From: Mytilus galloprovincialis
Taxonomy: Eukaryota; Mollusca; Bivalvia; Mytilida; Mytilidae
DNA: 64,000 nt
Direction of reading: 5' to 3'
Assembly: GCF_965363235.1 (NCBI RefSeq)
Contig: NC_134851.1
Span: 27,706,847-27,770,846, forward strand
A program made the translations under genes and the position numbers. Under the pieces are notes generated by a model. That model saw only the letters and a list, made by a program, of their open reading frames with translations. It did no database searches and had not been told where the DNA came from. Positions 38,501 through 50,500 of the stretch are shown here, one piece after another (positions within the stretch are counted from its first letter, which is position 1; the number at the start of each line of letters is the position of its first letter).

Positions 38501-41500
38501 GAGCCGGATCACCCCTACCAGATCACCCCAGTTTGAGTTTCTTTGTTATGCATGCTTTCCTTTGTTCTGTAGCATTTTGGCGGGAATGTCGAATCCACTA
38601 TAAAACTTATAACTAATTGTACGGAAAAGACTATCTTTCTAAATTCAAGTAGACAAAAATCCAGTGTATATGCTGGGATTCGAACTCAAGACCTTTAGCA
38701 TACCCAGCCACGACACATACCACTACACCAGGACGACTGGATAAAAACTATCAGTAATTTAACATACTTAAAGGAAGCAAGATATTTTTATAAGTTGGGC
38801 GAGTTAGCAGACCTTTATTCAGTGGGGTTTAGACCCTTTTCGTTAAAAAGTGAGTTTTGATTTTACACTTTTTCAAAAGTTGGAAGAGTCGGTAAACAAA
38901 AGTGGAGCGATATTTTTTATAAAGTGGCGATATAGTGTGGGCCGATTGGCCAGTGGGGCGAGTTGCCATTGTTCGATATCTACTCATCGTGGTCGGGGGT
39001 CATAAAGGGTATACATCATATCTATAATACTAAAATTACGAGGTCCAATTTGTCAGCCGTCATCACGTAAAACCGATGAATCAAAGAATTCAACTTTATA
39101 TATAACTAATATAGTACAATGGTGTTGATTAAAAATTACACCACTCTAGGCCTATTTGTTTTCCACGTAATTAATATTGCCAATAATTAAGAAGTTTCGG
39201 ATCGAGTCCGACACCGATACCAATAGTATATTCACCTGTTACCTATTACCTTATCTGTACGTTCCGCATCTGACAGGCGCACCACCATACAGTGTATTTA
39301 GAATTTTGCTGTATACTGTTGAGTAAAAAATACTCCATTCCAGGTCCTTTTGTTTTCCAAATTATTAATATTACCAATAATTGAAGGTTACAGGTCGACG
39401 GGTTTAAACAGAAAGATTTTGAAAGCAGAGAAAACTGTGCACCTTATACATGTTATAACAGGGGCGGATCCAGCCATTTTAAAAAGGGGGGTCCCAACCC
39501 AGAGTAAAGGGGGGGTTCCAACTATATGCTCCAATCCAAATGCATTGATCGGCCAAAAAAAAGGGGGTTCCAACCCCCTGAACCACCCCCCCCCCCTGGA
39601 TCCGCCACTGTATAATCGGCATGACTTTATCAGATGACAATACCAATACTAAAATAAGGCATACGCATAGTTATATATCAGTCACGGACCTGCGATATCA
39701 CGGGTGTGTTCTAGTAGTAATATATAAATGTATTATAATGGTTGTGTGGCGTTCTAAACTAGATTTGATGAATTGTAAATGTTTTTCATATAATCTAAAA
39801 CAGCTGGGATGTAAAATAGTTATCCCATTCGGACTTGGTGTGTCAGTGTTCGATCACCCTTTGGCCTGCGGTCATCGGGGTGATCTTACACTGACACACC
39901 GCGTCCTCGTGGAATAACTATTAATTATTTGTCCCTTTCAAGTTTATGTGTATATACGTTTCCTCATTATGGTCCAAAACAGTAGTAAAGGAATAAACAT
40001 CGTGATTTAAGGGCAGATATATCTCAACTTGTTTGATTCGTTTGTTTATCTAACAGTGGATTTGATTTTAACGAAAGAAAGATCTGTAGTACTGACAAAT
40101 TGATTACACCTGGGTTTTAGATAAAACAAACTAAGTCTAGTCAAAACATTACACAAACTATATCAAATACAAAAATAGAAACGAATAATGCGTAAAAGTG
40201 ACAACTATCTGACCAAAGAGCCGAAATGAGTCAAAGGTAACAAATTGGTTTTTAACTCAGTTAGTAAATTCCGCAAGAAAAACGAACGCCACACTAAACT
40301 CAGCATTAAATATACAAATGAAACACAAAGTTGAATAATATAAAAGACTAACAGAGGCTAGAGGTTCCTGATTTGGAACAGGCAACAAATTGCGGCGGCG
40401 TTACACAAGTTTTGCGAAATATCAATTCTGTTACCCTTTAAATATACCTTATTGCATCTAAGGTCTTATTGCCAGATTATCCAGACAATTGTCCTTATCA
40501 TCTTTGGAAATTCACCCAAAATAAATCACTTTTTAAATATTTATTTTATTCATAACTGCTCATTTATCAAAATTTAATATTGCTTTACCTGACTCCACCT
40601 TTTTTTGTTTTTGACCTTATTTTTATTCTTTAAATGGACAAATAATGTGTTCCCCTTAGGAAGACGCCACTCTAATCTAGCTCCATAAGGCGATTGCTTT
40701 TCGAAACCAACTGCTTTGTCGACCGTGGAATGTTGTGGACTGTAATAAATTTGACATCCAGATTAGAAAATGTTCTCTGTGTATATATATATATAGGTTT
40801 GAACGTAGTTTTCAATTTAGACTCGTTTATATATAAACATGTTAGAACAATAGTTATTGTACAAAAATTAAAAAATAATGACATATGTTATTCAATCTCC
40901 TCGACATAAAAATAGCAAATAAAAAATGCTATGTAGCATGTTATAAATGTATGAGGGGCTGGAATGGGGGCCTTCATTTCTGTATTTCATTTTTATTACT
41001 TTTTTTCTATTCTTTTCATGTTGAGCCATTATTTTCTTTTATTTTTATTCCAGCACCCAATTATTCTCTAGCCTTCATTTTTTTCTATCCTGTAAAGATC
41101 AGTTTGCACTATATGCTATAAAAAGTTTAGTATATCAAACCCATCCGGAATCTCTATTAATAAACTCGACAATTATATATTAATATATATAAAACATCGT
41201 TGAGCCCCGCGTTTTGAATTTGAAAATATAACTGTAGTGATTTATGACGTATCACACTTGCAGTGGTAGAACCTATAGGTGTAACACCACTTATTCGAGC
41301 CCGGCCATAAAGCACATACCAGAAAGTACTACATATTTAACACAAAATAGTTCCTACTATGTACAAGTACCGGGCCACGTCGACTGTATTTTTGTCCATC
41401 TGATGAGTTAAGCCTTTTTCAACTGATTTTTATAGTTCGTTCTTATGTTGTACTGTTATACCACTGTTCCAGGTTAGGGGGAGGGTTGGGATCCCGCTAA

Positions 41501-44500
41501 CATGTTTAATCCCGCCACATTATTTATGTATGTGCCTGTCCCAAGTCAGGAGCCTGTAATTCAGTGGTTGTCGTTTGTTTATGTGTTACACATTTGTTTT
41601 TCGTTCATTTTTTTACATAAATAAGGCCGTTAGTTTTCTCGTTTGAATTGTTTTACATTGTCTTATCGGGGACTTTTATAGCTGACTATGCGGTATGAGC
41701 TTTGCTCATTGTTGAAGGTCGTACGGTGACCTATAGTTGTAAATGTCTGTGTCATTTTGGTCTTTTGTGGATAGTTGTCTCATTGGCAATCATACCACAT
41801 CTTCTTTTTTATATTTTTGGTATCAAATGAAAGCTGAAGGACTGGTGATCATTGTAGAACACTATTTACTTTTAATTTTGAATATTAAAAAGACTTCACA
41901 AAATTTTCAAAAGTGGATCATTTTGTCTGTTTGTCTGATCTGAAGTACCTGTTTTTGGTACATCCGAAGTTCCAGGAACCAGTTCTTTCTTATATGCTTT
42001 ATAAAGTATGTTGATTTTTTTCAGTACAAGACACCATAAAGTGTTGCTTTGAAATGCAATGATTGCCACTTTATTTGAACTTAAAACAAAAGAGGTGTGC
42101 CTGCTTGAAACGGAGAAGTTTAACATAAAAAACAATGGGTCCATGGATTAGTGGTGTATTTCCTTTACATAACAAAAGTCGATTAAAACAATACACAGAA
42201 TAAGATTAGCAAAATGTGTAATTCGCAAGTCTGTTTCATATTTGATTTTTAAAGTTACGTAAAACAATAGCACTAGCACTAGCACTTTTGTGACTTTTGA
42301 TGATCGAAAGCCTATCTGCACATAATACAACACTTTGACAACACTCCTGGTTTTTTTATGGCAGGACGTCACAACAATAGTATGAATAAATCCGTTTAAT
42401 ACGTTGAAATACTATAATGTAATGAAGTTAACTTTCTTTGTCAATTGTTTGTTTTTATATAAATCGTTCATTTTTACAAAACTAAATCACTTTAAACTTT
42501 CCTCTTCTGCATGGTTCTACTGTTCGCGTGCATCTTGCATTCCTACAGTCAGAACGCTGACGTGCTTTCGATGGTTAATTGACCAATGCTAAATATATTC
42601 TGTATCAACTTCAAAAGTAATAAATGATCTTTATTGCGTATGGCAAAGTGTTCCTTTATTTGTCTTTGTATATTTCTAATCTTTTTCTGTTTACTTGATA
42701 TTTAGTACATTTAGTACCCTTTGGCTTAGATCGGTACTTATATATTCTGGTAATGGGTTGTTATGCTGTGGTATTTTTTTTATATTCTTGTCTTTCATTT
42801 TTGCTAATAGGTGTGTATAAATAACATTTAGTTTTTCTTTGATGACATGTTTACTTGTCTTTGTAGTAATGAGTATTTTAACACACTGTTGACTACTCTA
42901 CCTCTGTTTTTAACATTTTCAACTGACATCTTTCTGTTTTGTTCTATCATTTTTATCAACATAAAGGTTTGATATAACGTTTTTTACGTAGGGAAACGCT
43001 GTTCAAGTGAGATATTTTGCTAGCTTTGAAACAATCTTTAATCCGCCATTTTCTGCATAAGAATTTAGGCCTTTGTTAAAACATTTTTTTTTTCGAGATT
43101 GTCGTTTACTTTTCTAAAAATATTCAATTATCAAGTGTCTGATGAAACTGCAATGATTTGAACAAATACATAAAGCAGAGGTATGAGTATATTATATATA
43201 ATTCTTAAACCAAAACAAGCAATTACCAGGCAACTGGAGATCACGAAACAAAAGCATACTCAATAAGGAAGTTCAAAATTGAAGAGCAATGAGAACCAAA
43301 AATTCCTAAAGTTTTGCTAAATACAGCTCAGGCAATCTATTCCTGAGGTAGAAAAGCCTTATAATATCTATTGATAAAAGTTTTATACGTTTGTTTCTGT
43401 TTACCTACCTTTCATATTCTTCAACCATTTTGATGAATGTTTCGACATAGTTATTCTTCCTACCATCGTCATTCTCAATGAAAGCGTCATCAAAGAAAAT
43501 ATGAGCTAAAATATATTCATTGATTAGACCATTTCTGATACAGTTTGGTGCAGACCAAGCATTATTTGTAAATGGGTTTTATCATATCACATGACAAGAG
43601 AAAAAAAAGAAATACCAACTGGCAATTTTCGAATAATACGTAGAATATCTATTAAAATCCATGCTACGACAAGCATTTTATTGATTGAAAATTCCTTTCT
43701 GTACATAAGAACGCCAGGCAATATTTATTCTGGAATTTTAAAAAACCCACCAGACATGTTTTACAAAAGAGGGGCAAAAGATACTTGAGGGACAGTCAAA
43801 CTCATAGATTAACAATAAACTGACAACGTCATGGCTAGAAAATAAAAAGACAAACAGACAAATAATAGCACACAAAAAACAACATAGAAAACAAAGACTG
43901 AGCAACACGAACTCACCACAAACCGGGGTTTATCTCAGTTGCTCCGGAAAGGCAAGCAAATTCTGCTCCACATGTGACACCCGTCGAGTTATTTATGTTA
44001 TTACAAATGACTGGTTCCGTAAAATTTACGAAGGGATGATTTCAACTCCACCATTTGGAACTTTTGGGCTAATAGCTTCCTTGTGAGCAGCAACCCTCTA
44101 TCAAGGACACCATGATAGGAAATTCAAGCCCGGGAACATCGTATCAATTTAGAGATATATACCCCGTATGCAGGCGCTGCTGGAATATTGCTACATAGAA
44201 TTGAGAAGTTCACAAATGGGAATCATCTCTTTTGTCGTAAAGTTTTGTGTTCAACCAACTCTAATTGTCAATTTCTAGATGTAAGTCAAGTTATGATGCA
44301 GACTTGCCTGTGTATCTGTAGCATCCTTTATCTGTAGTTCGGTGGGAAGTCTCCAAATGTTGTATTATTAAGTAAGAGAACACCATCTATATAACGTAAC
44401 GTAAATTTAAAGGATAGTGCTAACTTGTTATCTTTATTCCTAAGAAGTTCCTGTAAGAAGTCAGCCTCATAATAATAAATAAACAAGTCGGCAATAAGAG

Positions 44501-47500
44501 GGGCACAATTGCTTCCCATTGAAATTCCGACAGTCTGTTGACAAACACTTCCTTCAAACGTAACACATCCCAGCAGGCACTCAACGTTGATTCAACGTTG
44601 AAACAAGGTTGTTTTTCAACGTTGAAACAATGTCAAATGTATGTTTGATTTTGAAAATTTGAATTAACGTTGTCATTTCAACGTTGAAGTTTCAACATCC
44701 ATTCAACGTTGATTCAAGGTTGAATAGTAGTTGAAAGTATAATAATGAAATTTATTATAAAGCTACAAACACCACATTTTTTACCTGCTTTCCAAATTTT
44801 TGCTGTTGTTAGATGGTAAACAGGCAGTGTGGGTGTACACGTTTTTTAATGTTTTTCCCTCTCACCAATACACATATGAACAAAATAGATAAGTTGAATG
44901 GAAGACATCTAAATAAATACATCAACTGTTACTTTAAACAACATTTGGTGCTTGTAAGTCAAAAATCTAGACCATAAATGTCACATCTTAAAATCCTGTT
45001 GGCAGAAGAAATAGCTGAAATGATTCTGTGTGTCCACTTGTATTTAACAATAACTATAGACATAATTATCTATTTAATTTATAAGTGGACACCTATCATT
45101 TTTGATATATTCTTACTTGTAGTTTTTCTTGTTGTGAATAGCTATAAAAAGACAAATCATTCAATGAATTTGCAGTTTGCATAAAAACTAAGACATGCAC
45201 TTTATTCCCTGACACCACAGAAAGGAAAGAAGATGTTGAATAGTTCTAAACAATTCTCACAAGTTCAAAGTAGTTTTTATTAAACGACCATCCAATGTTA
45301 AACCCTTCTTGAAAGTAGTATACATATCTAGGAAGAGTGAAGACATTATTAGATCCAATGTGTGTTCAGGATGATCGCAATATTTACGAAAATAAGAAGA
45401 TGCTGCATGACTGCTAACCAGACAACTATCCACAAAAAACAAAGGTCCTTGATTATATATACATATATGTTATATAAATGTATATGTTACCCTCAAAAAC
45501 CATTACATTAATACTTATTTACTTAGGAACAATAATATCAAAAATAGTAATACAATGATATTTCTGTTGATACAAGATTTATTTTATAAATTCATTTGTT
45601 ATATTTGTCTCTTTTTGTCCTTATTGCATGTCATCATTCGTCCACCACCTCGGGATCTTTCAGCGGTAAATTTTAAGCAGGAGAGGTCTTTATCAGATAT
45701 GTATTTCCAAGTGACATCTTTTTACTCTTGCAGTATATTTAAACTCTGAAAAAAATCAGATTATATATATATAATAAATATAAATTGTATGTCCTGAAAA
45801 GATATTTTAAATTTGAGCCACTTTCAATTTGTTTCTAGAAGCATTGAAAATAAATAAAACCATAATGACGAAGCACATATTGTAATAAGATAATCATTAA
45901 TTAAAATATATACATTAATGTTTACTATTAGTAGTTTTTTTGTTAATGAAGAAGCTTCAACCTGAGTTTTGTAAGACTGCGGGTTTCACTATGTTATTGA
46001 TAACAATGAAAACACTTTACCTAAGTAAGACGTTTTTTTAATTGATGACTGCACAATTCCATTAACATAAAATAAAGAGCTTTACTAGAATAGCTTAGGT
46101 ATAATTAAAGACAAACATAATATGGTATGTAAGGTAAACAAAATTAGAATAAACAAAAGATTAATCTTTGAACACAAATGGTATATAGCTATACAGACAA
46201 AAAACCTACATTTGATGATTTTAAAGACTGGAATTCCCAAAACTGAATTTTAATTTTGCTCCACTTGATGCCTTTTAACCATTGATCTGTTTGACAAGCT
46301 TCTGTAAAATAAATAATACATGTTCATTATATCAGATAATGGATAGCTGCGGAACCGTAGCTCTAAGGTCCTTATGTTATTTTTTGACTATTTGCATAAG
46401 GACCTAAGAGCTACGGTTCCGCAGCTAGATAATGAACTGCTATAACATTCAAAACCAGGTTACGTACAAATTAATGTAAACATGCATTTCTCATATTACA
46501 CAGAGTTAGAGATCACCTGAAGATCAGTAAAGGCTCAGACTGACTTGTTTTTGTAAAAATAAAACAATAAAAGTATCAATTTTTCATGATCATTCAAATT
46601 CAATACTTTGTTGTCCAGTTGAAATTCATTGTTTAATATGATCTCCAAAAAGTATGTGGTTTACCAAGCCTTAAAGTTAAACTAAAAGAATAGCATATAT
46701 ATAGTATAAAGTAAACATGTTGGGAAATTTACCTGAGCAAAATAATGTAAACACTCACAGGCACTTGTTTCTATCCATTGGAAGACCCACTATCAACGTA
46801 TATTTACGTAAATATACGTTGATAGTGGGTCTTCCAATGGATAGAAACAAGTGCCTGTGTAAACACTTGCTTATCCCCCTTTTTCTTATATGAATCTTTA
46901 AGCATAATAATTGTAACAATCTTTACCTAAACTTTAAAATGAAACTAAATATGCTTTCCACATTAAATGATCTTAGAAATAGTATAATTGGAGGAAATAA
47001 TATATGATGGACCTTCCATGTGTTCTCATCTGTTTTCTGGAATACAATGTTGACGTTATAATTTTCTCTAATTGTGCAATATGATACCAATTCAGAGTTT
47101 CTAAACACAATTCATAAATATAACAAACCGTGATAGCCACATGCAAACATCTACATACCATAAATATACGTGATAAACGGGAAGTTTCTCTTTCGACTTC
47201 GTCCTTTGTTGTTCTTTTTCAAATACAGGAAAGGTGCATGTTTGAATAATGCGCATGGGCAATCTAACTTCCTGTTCAAATCCCGCGAATATATGAATGA
47301 AAGAAATCGCAATCAATGTTGATAATCAACTATTTTAAATTTCTTTACATGTTATCTTTATGTTCAAATTAAAGTTATGTGAAATGAAATTAATAAATTA
47401 TATTTCTTATTCCCTAGAAATTGAGTATCAAACGACTAACCTCCCCCCCCCCCCCCCTTTTCTCATACCGTCACGGTGACGCAAAACTCAAGTTGAAATA

Positions 47501-50500
47501 GCGACCAATAGTTAGTACTATACTGTTTTGTGAAACGCAAAACTCTTTTTCATTCTTTTCTTTATAAATATATACTTCTACAGTTATGCATATATTGCCT
47601 TCTGATAATGATTTTTTTTATATAGGCCTACTATGAGTAAATAAGTTAACGTTGATTCAATGTTGAATCAACGTTCCAATTACAACGTTGAAATGATCAA
47701 CGTTAATTCAACGTTGAATGTTGGTTCATTCCTCAACGTTGAAAATGTAACGTTGTTTCAACGTTGAATATACGTTGATCACATTTCAACCTCATTTCAA
47801 CGTTTATTAAACGTTGAGTGCCTGCTGGGATATGTTGTCAATCAAGAAATCAAGCATCTTGATAATGTCAGTTTCAAAGAATTTTTGTTTGAATCAGGGT
47901 GTTTCTTTACAAAAAAAAAGGAATTTATCCCTCTCCATGAAAAGATATTTGAATTTTTTTTTTATGAAACAAATCAATACTAACTCTTTCAGTTACAACA
48001 TGTTTGTGAAGTCTTGTTCAAAAAAATTGTGACGGTATTGAAATTTTTCCCTTCGATACATCATGATGAATAGGTTTACACTTGTGTCTATAACAAAAAA
48101 AAGTGTCAATATTCTTTCTTTTGTATTCATCAACAAGCCTGACATTGATGACGGTTATATCTCCGGATGGAATGTTTGATATAAAAAGAAAGAAAGTATC
48201 GTTAGAGTTGCATGTACTGGCATCCAAATGTCAGTCTTATTTGTACCCCAGGATTTTTAGTTGTACATAAATGGCGCGCCTCATAAGTCTAATGATATCA
48301 AAAATATTAAAAATCATAAAGTTGATTACAATAAAAAAAATGTCTATCAAGTATCTATCATATTTATGTACATGCCTGATATTCAGGATAGTTATACCTT
48401 AAGTAGGATGGTTTGACAAAGAAGGTTTTGAACAGGTTATGTGTCTTCATCATTATATTATGTGCTAATATTCTTTTGTTAGAGTGTTGTGTAATAGAAT
48501 GAGGGGTACCACAGTATAAGAGTCAAACTTTTTTTTCACTAGGCTGTCAATACTTGTTTTGTAAGTTCGAATCTCGCCGACAGTAAACATATGTATATCG
48601 GTCGATCAGTATGATCTTTAGTTAACGTTTTAATTACCGAACTAACGCAAATATTTTCAACTACTGGTATAGTCAAAAACTGTTTTATAGCTGATCATAG
48701 AAAATGGGACTTAGTGTTATGCACTGTAACAGATCAATTGATTTTTTCAAGTATCCACAAAAGGCAAGTTGTGTATGAACTTAAGGGGGTAGACCTTGGT
48801 TCATGGAGATAACTCTTTAAATCAGTTAAACGTTTGTAAAAGTCAAGTTCATCAATGTATTTTAAGCATTTACCTGAAACAGATTGAAAATAATCTATGT
48901 AACCTAGAAGCTTAGAATATATTTTTGAAAATGGTTGACACAAACATTCTGATGATTTTAAGAGTTATTCCCTTAACCTAGGTCTACCTTAAGCTATGTT
49001 GGTTGATATCACTTGATATGTCAGTTGTTATGTACTTTCCTTTTTTATTGAAGTTGGAGTTCTGTAATTTTGTTATACTTAATGATGGTCTTGTCCTTTA
49101 TATCTTATGCAAGTCGTTTATTTTCAAAACAAAAACGTTTGACTCGACTAATTTCTTCTACAAATCGCTATAAATGTTTACCGATCCTTTGTGTAAAAGC
49201 ATTCTATTGATTACCCGGACTTATTTGTGTGGTTACATTTTATGAACAGGTTTATTAGTATCATAGATACACAATTCAATACAGTAGGCGGAAGACTCGG
49301 TGGTCTAGTGGTCTTATTAGTACCACTGTGATCAGTAGCCAGTCAACACTAAGGTTGTGAGTACGAACCCCGCCCGTGTGAGTGCACTCGACTCCAATCC
49401 TAATTGACTAGGATTGTCAGTTTCCTATCGAAGGCAGGTGTGGGGTTTTTTTAGGCACTCCACCAATACAAACTGGCCGCCACGAAATAGACTGAAAGCG
49501 GTGCTTAAAAGTCGTGTTAAAAACACATTAAATCTAATCACGTCAATGTAGTTGGCTATATATATGATTGACAAATTAAATCATAAAACTGTTACAGATT
49601 ACCTTCAAGATCAAATTTCTCGTCTTCATTTGTTTTATTTTCGCGTTGCTGTTTGTCCAAGCTGAAATAAAAATCCTTTAAAAATACAATCAAAATACAT
49701 TACTAGAAAAAATTATCAATTAGGTCTGACCTTTATCTTTATGCTAAATTCTTATCATGTTCGATAAACATTATCAAATGCTCTGCTGGTCACAGTTTGA
49801 TCATGGGCAGTTAAAGGCAGATTGGGGAATGTGGTTGAATATTTGACAAAGCATTGGTTTCTGACACGAAATGAAAAAGGAGAATGAAACATTTTTAATT
49901 GGATTTTTACCTATTATGATCAATATTTACAATTTAAATACATGGTCCTATTAAACACAACAAAGAGCCCTCAAGAGCTCATTTTTTTTCTTTTTTGTGA
50001 AATTATAAAAAGTTTAATTGTCCCTTTTGAAATCAATGTGAACTAATTTGATAACGTGGCTTAAAATCCAATATATTAATAAAGAATTACATTCATCATA
50101 TCAAAGAATTCAATTTTGGACCCCAAAAAAAGAACCTACAAACATTTTTAGAATAAGCATCAGAGAACCTCTTGGACTATTTTTTTGTAACAAAAGTTTA
50201 ATATTAGACCCCTATTGGCCATTTATCATGTTTATGATAATAATCAATTTGAAAACTGGGCCTTTACTACAAAAAACAACTCTAATTACAGGTTTAGACA
50301 TAACAAAGAGCCACAAAAAATATTTTCTTATAGAATTCAAACAAACCCTTTTGACCTCTAATATGACCGTTCAAAACATCAGGGCCCAAAATCAAAAATA
50401 CAAAAACTCGGTTAGACTGAACATATTATAGAACCCTACAATTCATGACTTTGAATTAAACCACATTAAAATTGGTCAAACATTAGGCCATTCATACAAC

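Larger units (their letters stand above)
44569..47829. mobile_element. 3.26-kb DNA element with TCAACGTTGA end arrays
   Basis: Inverted ends CCCAGCAGGCACTCAACGTT (44569-44588 and the complement ending at 47829). Inside each end is a cluster of TTCAACGTTGA-type palindromes (about 44581-44740 and 47648-47815, at least five each). AT lies on both outer sides, and the retroelement sequence it split can be read across the gap with one AT, so a 2-bp AT duplication is the simplest reading. That size is compatible with ISL2EU-like transposons, which I offer only as a candidate. No transposase was recognised inside. Confidence 0.75.
43770..47995 (-). mobile_element. Penelope-like reverse-transcriptase fossil, copy 2, split by a DNA element
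   Basis: The minus strand of 43770-44568 carries the 3' untranslated part and a degraded reverse transcriptase (MGSNCAPLIADLFIYYYEAD, RYIDG). The alignment to copy 1 resumes at 47830 and runs to about 47995. The gap is exactly the inserted element 44569-47829. The fossil is broken and older than copy 1 by appearance. It lies in the exon 4-5 intron of the chitin synthase. Confidence 0.75.

Noticed and set aside
38654-38745. tRNA gene on the minus strand
   Set aside because: A and B boxes are present, but the acceptor arm does not pair and the sequence runs into a SINE body.
46205-46303. Exon-like ORF on the minus strand with a good acceptor (ttattttacag) reading EACQTDQWLKGIKWSK
   Set aside because: Considered as a chitin synthase exon after exon 4, but its end phase would break the join to AHIFFDDAF. 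Exon 4 joins exon 5 directly with the expected family sequence, and this segment lies inside the inserted 3.26-kb element.
50048-50431. 127-codon plus-strand ORF
   Set aside because: Low-complexity, repeat-like sequence in an intron on the opposite strand, with no splice borders or family motif.
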